The notes under the pieces: generated by a model | Told to the model about the DNA's origin: nothing | The model's database searches: none | Seen by the model: only the letters and a program-made list of their open reading frames with translations | Assembly (NCBI RefSeq): GCF_963675305.1 | Contig: NZ_OY776147.1 | Coordinates: 3,405,819 to 3,469,818 of the forward strand | From: an uncultured Hyphomonas sp. | GTDB taxonomy: Bacteria; Pseudomonadota; Alphaproteobacteria; Caulobacterales; Hyphomonadaceae | DNA: 64,000 bases | Reading direction: 5' to 3' | Shown: in pieces, positions 42,178 through 50,777 of the stretch | Layout: each line of letters begins with the position of its first letter | Position numbering within the stretch: position 1 is the stretch's first letter | Translations under genes and position numbers: made by a program

Positions 42178-42960
42178 CTAGTGGGCTGTCCAGCCGCCAT
42201 CGATCGGCAGCAGGGCGCCGTTGATCTGGTCTGCCGCCGGAGAGCAAAGGAAGGCAGCCATTTCGCCGATCTGCTCAACGGTCACGAATTCCTTGGTCGG
42301 CTGGGCTTCGAGCAGCACGTCCCTGACCACTTCGTCTTCGGTGATCCCGCGGGCCTTGGCCGTGTCGGCGATCTGCGCGTCGACCAGCGGTGTGTGGACA
42401 TAGCCGGGGCAGATGGCGTTGCAGCGAACGCCATGGGTCGCCCCTTCGAGCGCCACAGTCTTGGTCAGGCCGGCAATGCCGTGCTTGGCGGCCACATAAG
42501 CGGCCTTGTAGGGCGATGCGACCAGTGCATGCGCCGAAGCGGTCTGGATAATCCTGCCCCAGCCCTTTTCCTTCATGCCCGGCATGGCGAGCCGGATCGT
42601 GTGGAAGGCCGCTGACAGATTCAGCGCGATGATCAGGTTCCACTTGTCGACCGGGAAATCCTCGATCGGGGAAACATGCTGCATGCCGGCATTGTTTACC
42701 AGGATGTCGGCGCCGCCGAACTCGTCCTGGACATAGGTCATCATGTTTTCGATTGCCGCGATGCGGGTGAGATCGGCGCTGGAATAGCCCACAATCACCG
42801 AGTGATCCGCAGCAATATTGCGTTTCAGCGAGTCGATCTCACCGGCATCGCCAAATCCGTTGAGCACGATGTTGCACCCTTCCGACGCCAGCCGGACAGC
42901 GATGGCTTTGCCAATGCCGCTCGTGGAGCCGGTGATAAGGGCTGTTTTACCTTTCAGCAT
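42178..42960 (-). CDS. bdhA: 3-Hydroxybutyrate dehydrogenase
   Basis: An NAD-dependent SDR (260 aa) that oxidises D-3-hydroxybutyrate to acetoacetate, part of polyhydroxybutyrate breakdown. TGSTSGIGKAIA (10-21) binds NAD, NNAG is at 89-92, and S142, Y155 and K159 are catalytic. GMQHVSPIEDFPVDKWNLIIALNLSAAF and the tail QINGALLPIDGGWTAH match the family well. AAGGAG precedes the ATG. A CCTAGC box lies upstream. It complements phaB and phaR elsewhere in the window. Confidence 0.92.
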   Translation of the reverse strand: MLKGKTALITGSTSGIGKAIAVRLASEGCNIVLNGFGDAGEIDSLKRNIAADHSVIVGYSSADLTRIAAIENMMTYVQDEFGGADILVNNAGMQHVSPIEDFPVDKWNLIIALNLSAAFHTIRLAMPGMKEKGWGRIIQTASAHALVASPYKAAYVAAKHGIAGLTKTVALEGATHGVRCNAICPGYVHTPLVDAQIADTAKARGITEDEVVRDVLLEAQPTKEFVTVEQIGEMAAFLCSPAADQINGALLPIDGGWTAH

Positions 42961-43053
42961 GATGGTCTCCTTGAGCGGCGGTTACGCCATGCTAGGAATA
43001 GGGCCGGGTTCCCGCCGGGTCACCACTTTAATCACACAGGATTATCAGGAATC

Positions 43054-43485
43054 ATGGGCGGAGAAATCGGTGCTTTTGTCGAGGCGTTTCCTCGTTTCCT
43101 GATCTGGACGGCCAGTGCTGGTGTCATGCTGGTCATTGCGAGCACGATTTATGTCCTGCTGACGCCCTGGAAGGAGTTTGCTGAGGTCAGGCGTGGGAAC
43201 ACCGCTGCAGGCCTGGCGCTGGGGGGCGCGATCACAGGTCTGGCCCTCCCGATGTCTTCGGCGCTCGCCTCCAGTATCACCCTGATCGATTTTGCCATCT
43301 GGGGCGTGGTTGCGCTGTTGTTGCAGCTGATCGTCTACCGGTTGGTTGATCTTTTGCTCGGCGGTCTGCCGAGGCGGATCGAGCAGGATGAAATGGGTGC
43401 GGCGGCCGTCCTTGTTGCGGCAAAACTGGCATCGGCCCTCATTCTTGCCGCAGGTTTGTGGGATCCTGCGCTTCAACGATTCTGA
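43054..43485 (+). CDS. DUF350 family membrane protein
   Basis: A 143-residue membrane protein of the DUF350 family. It begins MGGEIGAFVEAFPRFLIWTA and has four membrane helices in two tandem halves (about 13-36, 49-70, 76-97, 115-137), with LTPWKEFAEVRRGNTAAGLALGGA in the first. Its function is unknown, though the family recurs in stress and envelope contexts. AGGA precedes the ATG at 43054, and the frame opens earlier without a good site. The protease gene follows after 20 bases, so an operon is likely. Confidence 0.75.
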   Translation: MGGEIGAFVEAFPRFLIWTASAGVMLVIASTIYVLLTPWKEFAEVRRGNTAAGLALGGAITGLALPMSSALASSITLIDFAIWGVVALLLQLIVYRLVDLLLGGLPRRIEQDEMGAAAVLVAAKLASALILAAGLWDPALQRF

Positions 43486-43505
43486 TTTAGGAGCGCGAAA
43501 GCCCC

Positions 43506-44327
43506 GTGCGGAAGTTCGACTGGCTGCTTTATGTCTCTGTGCTCGGGCTGATCGTCTTCGTCCTGTTTGCGCAGGGCGATCATGCGGATGCGCCCGAAGC
43601 GCCGCCGACCGTGCTGGAAGCGGACGGGCCGACCTTGCCGCCGCCGTCACCGCTGGACGAACAGATCCTGATCCAGGTGGATGCCCCCAAGGACGGCATC
43701 GGCACGGCCTTTGCCGTGAACCGCAAGGGCCAATGGATCACTGCCCGGCATGTGGTGGATGGGTGCGATTCCGTCGGCCTGCTCGTGGCACCGGGCCAAT
43801 ATGTGCCGGTGGAGTCCGTCACGCTTGATCCGGATTTTGATCTTGCCCTGATTTCGACGGGCCGCAGCCCGAACCCGGTTCAGCTGGACCTCGCTTCACC
43901 CCTCCGTATTGGCAGCGAAGGCTATCATGTCGGCTATCCGCAGGGCCGGCCGGGAGAAGTGGCGACCCGGCTGATGTCCCGGTCGAAGCTGATTACGCGC
44001 GGGCGGCGCGAGAATTCCGAACCCATCCTCGCCTGGGCAGAATTCGGCCGGACGCGCGGTCTTGACGGCACGCTGGGCGGCATTTCGGGTGGGCCGGTGT
44101 TCGATGCAGGCGGGCGCGTGCGCGGCGTGATCGTTGCCGAAAGCCCGCGGCGTGGACGGATCTACACGACCGCACCTTCCTCGGTCGAAGCCTTTCTCAC
44201 GCGCCTGAATGTCGACCCGGAAGACGGGCCTGCAGAGGCCTTCGACGAGGAGAGCTATGGGCCACGTTCCGACAATGCCCGGCGTCTGTTGCAAGTGGTA
44301 AAGGTTGCCTGCAAGGTAACGCCATGA
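43506..44327 (+). CDS. Trypsin-like serine protease with N-terminal membrane anchor
   Basis: A 273-residue protease of the trypsin-2/HtrA-like fold without a PDZ domain. Residues 8-23 form a signal anchor or uncleaved signal. The triad is H82 (TARHVVD), D112 (PDFDLALIS) and S194 (GGISGGPVFD). It should act in the periplasm. The start is GTG with TAGGAGCG upstream. It follows the DUF350 gene and overlaps pyrF by four bases, so the three are probably cotranscribed. Confidence 0.82.
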   Translation: MRKFDWLLYVSVLGLIVFVLFAQGDHADAPEAPPTVLEADGPTLPPPSPLDEQILIQVDAPKDGIGTAFAVNRKGQWITARHVVDGCDSVGLLVAPGQYVPVESVTLDPDFDLALISTGRSPNPVQLDLASPLRIGSEGYHVGYPQGRPGEVATRLMSRSKLITRGRRENSEPILAWAEFGRTRGLDGTLGGISGGPVFDAGGRVRGVIVAESPRRGRIYTTAPSSVEAFLTRLNVDPEDGPAEAFDEESYGPRSDNARRLLQVVKVACKVTP

Positions 44328-45223
44328 GCGATTTTGCAACCCGTCTGATCGCCGGTGCCCGCCGGCTTGGACCCTTGTGTGTCGGAATCGATCCGCATCC
44401 GGGCAAGATCCCTGACCTGTTCGGCGGCGACACGCCGGACGGGCTGGCAGCCTGGGGTGAAGCTGTCGTTGCAGCCGCGGCGGGCCGCGTTGCTGTCGTG
44501 AAGCCGCAGGTCGGCCTGTTTGAGCGCCATGGGCCGGACGGCATGCGGGCGCTGCAGCGTGTCTGCCAGGCGTCGAAAGAGGCCGGGCTTCTGGTGATAA
44601 CCGATGCGAAGCGTGGCGATATCGGTTCCACGGCCAGGGGATATGCGCTCGCTTATCTTTCCCCAACTGCGCCGTTCCCGTCAGATGCGGTGACCGTGAA
44701 CCCCTATATGGGCCTTGATACGCTGGAACCGTTTCTCGAACAGGCCGAGGCGCACGGGAAGGGCGTTGTCGTCCTGGCCCGAACGTCCAATCCCGGCTCG
44801 TCAGACTTCCAGGCACGCGACCTCGAAGGCGCGCCGCTCTATGCGCGTGTGGTCGAAGCGCTCGCACCCGCAATAGAGCGGCTGAAGGGGGCAGATGGCT
44901 GGTCCAGCCTGATGCTTGTCGCCGGGGCGACGGGGCCGGATGAAGCGCGCCACCTGCGCCAGCTCGCCCCGGATGCGTTGTTCCTCGTGCCCGGCTATGG
45001 CGCGCAAGGCGGCGGTGCGGCCGACGCGCTGGCCGGTTTCAGGCGCACGGGCAACCGGCTTGAAGGCGGTGTGGTGAACGCCTCGCGCTCGGTGACCTTC
45101 CCGGAGGGGGCCGATTCCGCGGTAAGCCGGACGGAATGGACTACAATCATTGAAGCAGCCATCGACGAAGCCCAAGCGGACCTGTCGAAGCATGCTGGCA
45201 GGACTTCCGCGATTCCAGCCTGA
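44324..45223 (+). CDS. pyrF: Orotidine 5'-phosphate decarboxylase (type 2)
   Basis: Converts OMP to UMP in the last step of pyrimidine synthesis. The 299-residue length is typical of the longer bacterial type 2 form. CVGIDPHPGKIP (about 24-35), the catalytic DAKRGDIGSTARGYA (about 92-106) with its Lys and Asp, NPYMGLDTLEPF and the phosphate-binding VPGYGAQGG are all present. ATGA overlap with the protease gene couples their translation. Confidence 0.94.
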   Translation: MSDFATRLIAGARRLGPLCVGIDPHPGKIPDLFGGDTPDGLAAWGEAVVAAAAGRVAVVKPQVGLFERHGPDGMRALQRVCQASKEAGLLVITDAKRGDIGSTARGYALAYLSPTAPFPSDAVTVNPYMGLDTLEPFLEQAEAHGKGVVVLARTSNPGSSDFQARDLEGAPLYARVVEALAPAIERLKGADGWSSLMLVAGATGPDEARHLRQLAPDALFLVPGYGAQGGGAADALAGFRRTGNRLEGGVVNASRSVTFPEGADSAVSRTEWTTIIEAAIDEAQADLSKHAGRTSAIPA

Positions 45224-45255
45224 TACCCGGCTGGCCTCTATCCTTGGGTCACGCC

Positions 45256-45283
45256 TCGACAAACCCTCATGAAAGACTAGCAT
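45256..45283 (+). promoter_or_regulatory. Promoter of the PQQ dehydrogenase gene
   Basis: TCGACA (45256-45261) and TAGCAT (45278-45283) are separated by 16 bases. The leader would be about 55 bases to the ATG at 45345. Confidence 0.45.
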
Positions 45284-45344
45284 TGCGCTCACGAAAGCGG
45301 CGCCAAGACCGCTTGTGCATAATGTCGACGGGAGGAACACCGAC

Positions 45345-47501
45345 ATGGCCGCTTTGAGCCGAATTTTTCTGGCAGGATCTGCGCTGGCATTGCTGGCTGC
45401 ATGTGGTCCGAAGGAAACCGCATCTGCACCCGCACCGGAAGAAAAAGCCTTTGCCGCTGTCGACACCGCAAGGATCGAAACGGCCTCGGCAGGCGCCGAA
45501 TGGCTGACTTACGGCGGTACATATGATGAGCAGCGCCACTCGTCTCTGGACGCGGTGAACAAGGACAATGTCGATCAGCTGGGTGTCGCCTGGACGTTTG
45601 ACCTTGCCACCAATCGCGGTGTCGAGGTCACGCCCATCGTCGTCGATGGCGTGATGTTCGTGACGTCCGCCTGGTCGGTCGTTTATGCGCTGGACGCCAA
45701 AACGGGCGAAATGCTCTGGGAGCACGATCCGGACGTCGACCGCGCCGTAGGTGTGAATGCCTGCTGCGATGTCGTGAACCGCGGTGTCGCCGTCTATGAT
45801 GGCAAGGTCTATGTCGGCATCATTGATGGCCGCCTTCAGGCGCTGGACGCCAAGACCGGCGACCTCGTCTGGGAGACGGTGACGGTCGACCAGTCCAAGC
45901 CCTACACGATCACCGGCGCGCCGCGCGTCGTGAACGGAAAGGTGCTGATCGGCAATGGCGGCGCCGAGCTTGGTGTGCGCGGTTACCTCTCGGCCTATGA
46001 CGCCGACACCGGGGACAAGATCTGGCGCTTCTACACGGTGCCAAACCCGCAGAAGCAGCCGGATGGCGAAGTCTCTGATGCGGCCTTCGAACAGATCGGC
46101 AATGCGACCTGGGGCGACGACGGTGCATGGGTCACCGACGGCGGTGGCGGCACGGTCTGGGATTCCATCGTTTATGACGAAGTGAACGACCAGATCATCT
46201 TCGGTGTCGGCAACGGGTCTCCCTGGAACCGGACGTTCCGCGACCCGTCGGGCGGGGACAATCTGTTCCTGTCATCCATTGTGGCCGTCGATGCGGATAC
46301 TGGTGCGTACAAGTGGCACTTCCAGACGACGCCGGGCGACAATTGGGACTACACGGCGACGCAGACGATCATCCTGGCGGACCTGCCGCTTGGAGAGGGC
46401 GGGGCCCCGCGCCGGGTGGCCATGCAGGCGCCAAAGAACGGCTTCTTCTATGTGATCGACGCAGCCACCGGCGAGTTCATTTCAGGTGATGCGTTCGTGC
46501 CTCTCAACTGGGCCACTGGTCTCGATGAAAACGGCCGGCCCATCGAAGTGCCCGAAGCGCGCTATGGCAAAGTGCCGTACAACCAGCTTCCCGGCCCGCT
46601 CGGGGCGCACAACTGGCATCCGATGGCTTTCGACCCGGATCTGAACCTCGCCTATATCCCGGCGCAGGAGATTCCGCAGGCCTATGCGGAAGACCCGCTC
46701 TTCTTCACCAAGGAGACCAAGTGGAATACGGGCGCCGACTTTTCCGCCGGTGTGCCGGCAGTCGCGACGCCCGAGATAGCTAAGTTCCTGCGGTCTACCC
46801 TCAAGGGGCGCCTGATCGCCTGGGACCCGGTGGCGCGTGAACCGCGCTGGACGGTGGAGCACGGCAATGCCTGGAACGGAGGTGTGCTGTCCACGGCCGG
46901 CGGACTTGTCTTCCAGGGCAAGCTGAACGGTGACTTCGTAGCCTATGATGCAGCCACAGGTGACAAACTCTGGAGCCGGAACGTCAAGTCAGGCGCCGGG
47001 GCAGGTCCCGGGACCTACATGATCGATGGCGAACAGTATGTGACCATCGCGACCGGCTGGGGCAGTGCGTTCGCCCTGTCGGCCGGCTTTGCCTATGACG
47101 AAAAGGTGCCGTCCACCGTCGGCAAGATCGTGACGTTCAAACTGGGCGGCACCGGCGAAATTCCGGAAGTGGAGCTGCCGCCTATCGACCGCACACCGAA
47201 GGCAGAATCGTTCGGCACCGAAGCGCAGCTTGCCGAAGGCGTCGTCGATTATGCCCGCAACTGCGCCGTGTGCCACGGACCGCTCGCGGTCAGCTCGGGC
47301 GTGCTGCCAGATCTTCGCTGGTCTGCCATCTCGGCAAATCCGGAAGCCTGGAACGGCGTGGTTCTGGAAGGGCACCGTTCTGCCAATGGCATGGTGTCAT
47401 TCGCGGAATATCTCAACGAGGACGATGTCGAGGCGATCCGTGCCTACGTGCTGGCACAGGCTCATGCGGCGACGGCAGCGGAAGGAGATGAAACGGAGTA
47501 A
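45345..47501 (+). CDS. PQQ-dependent quinohemoprotein alcohol dehydrogenase (lipoprotein)
   Basis: A 718-residue type II quinohemoprotein dehydrogenase with an eight-bladed PQQ propeller and a C-terminal cytochrome c domain. It oxidises alcohols in the periplasm. A lipoprotein signal ends in LLAAC (C20). The vicinal disulfide C140-C141 over PQQ is present, as are NPSG/TPGDNWDYTATQ and the tryptophan-docking repeats. The heme motif CAVCH lies at 640-644, with GHRSANGMVSF giving the axial Met. GGGAGG precedes the ATG. No pqq biosynthesis genes are in the window, so PQQ is made elsewhere or taken up. Confidence 0.92.
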   Translation: MAALSRIFLAGSALALLAACGPKETASAPAPEEKAFAAVDTARIETASAGAEWLTYGGTYDEQRHSSLDAVNKDNVDQLGVAWTFDLATNRGVEVTPIVVDGVMFVTSAWSVVYALDAKTGEMLWEHDPDVDRAVGVNACCDVVNRGVAVYDGKVYVGIIDGRLQALDAKTGDLVWETVTVDQSKPYTITGAPRVVNGKVLIGNGGAELGVRGYLSAYDADTGDKIWRFYTVPNPQKQPDGEVSDAAFEQIGNATWGDDGAWVTDGGGGTVWDSIVYDEVNDQIIFGVGNGSPWNRTFRDPSGGDNLFLSSIVAVDADTGAYKWHFQTTPGDNWDYTATQTIILADLPLGEGGAPRRVAMQAPKNGFFYVIDAATGEFISGDAFVPLNWATGLDENGRPIEVPEARYGKVPYNQLPGPLGAHNWHPMAFDPDLNLAYIPAQEIPQAYAEDPLFFTKETKWNTGADFSAGVPAVATPEIAKFLRSTLKGRLIAWDPVAREPRWTVEHGNAWNGGVLSTAGGLVFQGKLNGDFVAYDAATGDKLWSRNVKSGAGAGPGTYMIDGEQYVTIATGWGSAFALSAGFAYDEKVPSTVGKIVTFKLGGTGEIPEVELPPIDRTPKAESFGTEAQLAEGVVDYARNCAVCHGPLAVSSGVLPDLRWSAISANPEAWNGVVLEGHRSANGMVSFAEYLNEDDVEAIRAYVLAQAHAATAAEGDETE

Positions 47502-47530
47502 TCCGTTTCCTTCTGCGAGCGAAACCTGTA

Positions 47531-47559
47531 GCGCGGCCCGCTGGGCCGCGTTACTATTT
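47531..47559 (+). terminator. Hairpin after the PQQ dehydrogenase gene
   Basis: Arms CGCGGCCC and GGGCCGCG with a three-base loop are followed by TTACTATTTT. It lies between the dehydrogenase gene and the next gene on the same strand. Confidence 0.6.
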
Positions 47560-47563
47560 TCAG

Positions 47564-48103
47564 ATGCACATTCTGCTGTTCATCCTGAGCATCCTGGTCG
47601 CGATCGGCGTCTGGTCCTGGCGGATCCGGATGGCACGGGATGGCCTGCACGAAGCCGGGAAGGCGGCCCGGACAGCCATCAACATGCCCCGGAAGCTGGC
47701 ATTCCAATACAAGGCGGGAAAGGGCGGGCTCAGCCTGATCGAAGACCCGCGTGAAGCGGCTGCCATCATGATGATGGAAGTGGCGCGCGCCAGAGGCGGC
47801 CCGCTGACAGACAACCAGACCGCTGTGATGGACCGTGAAATCATGCACCATTTCGAGTTCAGCCGGGAGGATGCCGACGCCCTGACGGCCCACGCGGCCT
47901 GGGTGACGAATTCAGCGCCGCCGCCTGCGGAAACCATGCGCAAGCTGAGCCGGCTGATCCTGACATCTTCCGTGCTCGGCCCAAAGGAAATCGTCGACCT
48001 GGATGCGATGCTGGTCGCCGTGTCGGAAGCCGAAGGCCTGCCCACGCGCGACCAGCTGGCCTTGTTGCAGGTCTATCGCGACAGGGCCGGCCTGAAGACC
48101 TGA
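47564..48103 (+). CDS. Hypothetical protein with N-terminal membrane anchor (179 aa)
   Basis: I do not assign a family with confidence. One N-terminal helix (MHILLFILSILVAIGVWSW) anchors the protein. The cytoplasmic or periplasmic part is helical and contains AAIMMMEVARARGGPLTDNQTAVMDREIMHHF, loosely like TerB-type helical domains. The C-terminal end is acidic then basic. It follows the dehydrogenase hairpin and precedes the sulfotransferase by 36 bases. Confidence 0.6.
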   Translation: MHILLFILSILVAIGVWSWRIRMARDGLHEAGKAARTAINMPRKLAFQYKAGKGGLSLIEDPREAAAIMMMEVARARGGPLTDNQTAVMDREIMHHFEFSREDADALTAHAAWVTNSAPPPAETMRKLSRLILTSSVLGPKEIVDLDAMLVAVSEAEGLPTRDQLALLQVYRDRAGLKT

Positions 48104-48104
48104 G

Positions 48105-48133
48105 TTGCGCTGCCCGTGTTCTGCGCCTAGGGC
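48105..48133 (+). promoter_or_regulatory. Promoter predicted to give a leaderless sulfotransferase mRNA
   Basis: TTGCGC (48105-48110) and TAGGGC (48128-48133) are separated by 17 bases. The next six bases end just before the ATG at 48140, so transcription should begin at or next to the A of the start codon. No ribosome site lies before that ATG. Confidence 0.55.
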
Positions 48134-48139
48134 AGTTTC

Positions 48140-48967
48140 ATGACTGCGACGTCCCTGCCTTCTGCCTACCGGGCCAAGGTGCTCAACGAGACCTGGACCA
48201 ATTTCTCCGTCCTGCGCCATGGCGCTTTTGATGGTGTGCTGGTCACTTCCAAGAATTCGGGCACGCATTGGCTGAAATACATGCTGGCGGTCGCTCTGGC
48301 GGAAACCTACGGGATCGAGCCACCGGAATATTTCTCGGAAAATGCGGTCCGGCCGTACATCGGCTGGCCGAAGGATGCGCCAGTCTTCCCGCAGCTGCCG
48401 CGTCTCGCTTTCAGCCATACGATTCCGCACCGGCTCGCGGACTGGGGATGGGCGCGCGGTCTTGCCAAGCTACCCCCATATGTTCTGGCGGTCCGGCACC
48501 CGATGTCGATTCTCGCCAGCCATCACGCGAAATGGGAATACGATATCAAGGTCGACTGGCTCACCTATCTGGAAGGCGACCCTGCCGGATCGAAATACCG
48601 GTGCGATCTCTACTGGCTCGCCCGCTTCTGGAACCGCTGGGGCGAGGTTCTTGCGCGTCACGGCGAGTCCATTCTCGTCGTTCATTATGAGGACACGCTG
48701 AAGGATCCGCGCAAAGTGCTGGAAGCGGTCGACCGGCATTGGGGGCTGAAGCTCAGCCCGGCGTCCATCGATGCGGCGCTGAAAGCGGGCACCAAGGACG
48801 CCATGGCTGAAAAAGTCGATCCGGATGCAGAGCCCAACGTGCTGCAAAATCGGAAGACGAGCCTGTCTGACCTGTTCTCAGGCGAAGCGCTTGAAGTTTA
48901 CCAGCGCAAGATCGGTGAATTGTTCCGGCACGATCTCGGCTACGACCTGCTCAGTCTTCCGTCTTGA
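48140..48967 (+). CDS. Sulfotransferase family protein
   Basis: A 275-residue cytosolic-type sulfotransferase that should move sulfate from PAPS to an alcohol or amine. The 5'-phosphosulfate loop is TSKNSGTHWLKYML (36-49). The 3'-phosphate site is VLAVRHPMSILASHH (about 116-130). VVHYEDTLKDPRKVLE follows near residue 180. No signal peptide is present. It overlaps the convergent GST gene by 17 bases, and the acceptor cannot be told. No PAPS-synthesis gene is adjacent. Confidence 0.85.
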   Translation: MTATSLPSAYRAKVLNETWTNFSVLRHGAFDGVLVTSKNSGTHWLKYMLAVALAETYGIEPPEYFSENAVRPYIGWPKDAPVFPQLPRLAFSHTIPHRLADWGWARGLAKLPPYVLAVRHPMSILASHHAKWEYDIKVDWLTYLEGDPAGSKYRCDLYWLARFWNRWGEVLARHGESILVVHYEDTLKDPRKVLEAVDRHWGLKLSPASIDAALKAGTKDAMAEKVDPDAEPNVLQNRKTSLSDLFSGEALEVYQRKIGELFRHDLGYDLLSLPS

Positions 48968-49631
48968 GATAACCGCTGGACCGTCCGTCCGGCCCGTATC
49001 TGACCCACCATGGCTCTGCCTTGGCCTGTTCTTCCAGTTTCAGGAAGTCCGGGTCTGACAGGACGGCTGCGGAATAGTCCGCCGCTGCGCCGCTAAGCGG
49101 CAGGCCATAGGTCCGGAAGCGGGTGACGACGGGAAGGTAGAAGGCGTCGGCCGCGCTCCATTTTCCGAACAGGAATGGGCCGTTTCGCCCAAACTCGGCC
49201 CGCAGGCCGCTCCACAATTCCTGGATACGGTCGACGTCTGCGGCCAGCTTTTCAGTCATTTCCGGCGGTAACGCGCGGCCCCGGATGTCCATGGGGCATT
49301 TGCTGCGCAGTTCCGGGAAACCGGCATGCATTTCGCTGGCGGCGGCCCGAGCCACGGCCCGGGCGACAGGGTCTGCCGGCCAGACCTCTCCCGGCGGAGC
49401 CCATTCCGCAATCCACTCGGTAATGGCGAGGCTTTCCCAGATGGTCTGGTCATCCCAGATCAGCAGCGGCACTTTTGCGGTCGGGCTGATTTCCTTCAGG
49501 CGGGCGGTGGTTTCCGGAAAATCCAGCGGGACGATCACTTCTTCCACCGGCAGGCCCACTTTGCGGGCCGCAATCAGCGGCCGGATCGACCAGCTGGAAT
49601 AGTTGAGGTTCCCAAGAACGAGACGCCTCAT
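48951..49631 (-). CDS. Glutathione S-transferase
   Basis: A 226-residue GST. The N-terminal thioredoxin fold has NLNYSSWSIRPLIAARKVG (8-26), with Ser residues able to activate glutathione, then VPLLIWDDQTIWESLAITEWIAE (about 54-76) with the conserved cis-Pro and Glu-Ser site. The C-terminal helical domain completes the length. The YciI gene ends inside the start of this gene (ATGA), so the two form a small operon. It may take part in detoxification or dehalogenation. Confidence 0.85.
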   Translation of the reverse strand: MRRLVLGNLNYSSWSIRPLIAARKVGLPVEEVIVPLDFPETTARLKEISPTAKVPLLIWDDQTIWESLAITEWIAEWAPPGEVWPADPVARAVARAAASEMHAGFPELRSKCPMDIRGRALPPEMTEKLAADVDRIQELWSGLRAEFGRNGPFLFGKWSAADAFYLPVVTRFRTYGLPLSGAAADYSAAVLSDPDFLKLEEQAKAEPWWVRYGPDGRSSGYLKTED

Positions 49632-49924
49632 TCGGGTTTGCCCTCGCCGATGGCCCAGCGGGTTTCATGGATGTGCACATGTCCGAAGACGCCTTCGGTC
49701 ACATAAGGATCCTGCGCGTGGATCGCCTTTGCGGCCGCAAGATCGTCGGCTTCAATCAGGAAAACGGAGCCAACCATATTGCCGCTTTCATCGAGAAGCG
49801 GGCCTGCCATGCGGACACAAGGACCAAGATTGGCCGCCCAGGCCAGGTGAGCCGGCCGGGCTTTGGCGCGCGCTTCGGCGCCTCCGTCGGTCTTGTCCAG
49901 GCAGTGCAGGCAGAACAGGGGCAT
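49628..49924 (-). CDS. YciI family protein
   Basis: A 98-residue YciI-like protein, a dimeric ferredoxin-fold group with a conserved His/Asp site. Most members have no known reaction. PLFCLHCLDK, RPAHLAWAANLG, GPLLDESGNMVGSVFLIEADD and AIHAQDPYVTEGVFGHVHIHETRWAIG are typical. It overlaps the GST gene by four bases and precedes it on the same strand. Confidence 0.85.
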   Translation of the reverse strand: MPLFCLHCLDKTDGGAEARAKARPAHLAWAANLGPCVRMAGPLLDESGNMVGSVFLIEADDLAAAKAIHAQDPYVTEGVFGHVHIHETRWAIGEGKPE

Positions 49925-50010
49925 TTGGCATCTCCATCTGATTTGCCCGGCAGGCTATCGCACAGTCCGCCTCACCTGCCTATGGGTCCCGCGACAGATT
50001 CCCTGCTGCC

Positions 50011-50025
50011 TGAATGAATCATTGA
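50011..50025. promoter_or_regulatory. Probable TetR operator
   Basis: TGAATGAATCATTGA is a near palindrome around the central A, with arms differing at one position. It lies 32 bases before the TetR-type gene start, where an autoregulatory operator would be expected. Confidence 0.5.
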
Positions 50026-50057
50026 TCCTTCAGCATTTCCCGGTATGGTCCGGCTCC

Positions 50058-50657
50058 ATGAACGACACCACAGATACCCGCCAGCAAATCCTGGATGCTG
50101 CCATGGAGCGCATCCTGCACTATGGTTATGCCAAGACGACGATGTCCGAGATTGCCAAGGATTGTGGCATGTCTGCAGGCAACATCTATCGCTTCTTCGC
50201 GTCCAAGCTGGATATCGCCGAGGCCATGGCCCGCAAATTCAGTGCGGAGATGTACCAGGCTTATGCCTCCATCGCACGTGAGAAGCGGCCTGCGCCGGAG
50301 CGGCTGCGTGAGTTCTTCGACTACGGTATGGTCAGCACCTATCAGGCCATCGAGGCCAAGGCCAAGATTCTTGAAGTGGCAGAAGTCCTGGGAGATGAGC
50401 GGCCGCTCTACATGAATGAGCAGATGGCGCAGGAACGTGTCTATCTGGTCCAGATCCTTGAAGATGGCATCCGCGACGGCGTGTTCCGCCCGCTGGAACG
50501 CCTCGATGAAACGGCGGAGTTCATGCAGGCAGCGCTGATGAAGTTCCGGTTTCCGCAGCTGTTCTCCCACCTCACCCTGCCAAAACTCAAGCGCGAGCTG
50601 ACAGGGGTAATGGACCTGATTCTGGCCGGCCTTTCGACGGACGCGAAGGTCCCATGA
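50058..50657 (+). CDS. TetR/AcrR family transcriptional regulator
   Basis: A 199-residue regulator. The N-terminal HTH is ILDAAMERILHYGYAKTTMSEIAKDCGMSAGNIYRFFASKLDIAEAM (about 11-57). The C-terminal ligand domain is helical. The ATG at 50058 is chosen, as the HTH then starts at the usual distance; the frame opens earlier. A probable operator lies just upstream. Possible targets are itself and the small peptide gene downstream. The ligand is unknown. Confidence 0.85.
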   Translation: MNDTTDTRQQILDAAMERILHYGYAKTTMSEIAKDCGMSAGNIYRFFASKLDIAEAMARKFSAEMYQAYASIAREKRPAPERLREFFDYGMVSTYQAIEAKAKILEVAEVLGDERPLYMNEQMAQERVYLVQILEDGIRDGVFRPLERLDETAEFMQAALMKFRFPQLFSHLTLPKLKRELTGVMDLILAGLSTDAKVP

Positions 50658-50677
50658 CGGTAGCAAAGACTGAACTC

Positions 50678-50728
50678 TGAATAATTTTAAAATCGTTCAT
50701 TGATTTTTGTTCACAGCTTCTCTATATG
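50678..50728 (+). promoter_or_regulatory. Strong promoter with abutting palindrome before the 37-residue peptide gene
   Basis: An inverted repeat of 11-base arms, TGAATAATTTT (50678-50688) and AAAATCGTTCA (50689-50699), with 9 of 11 pairs, lies directly before TTGATT (50700-50705). After 17 bases comes TATATG (50723-50728). The region is AT-rich within GC-rich DNA. The small gene starts about 50 bases later. Confidence 0.55.
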
Positions 50729-50777
50729 AAGCTCGTGGACGGCACTGATGGCCGTTCCCGCATAAGGAACAGAGACA

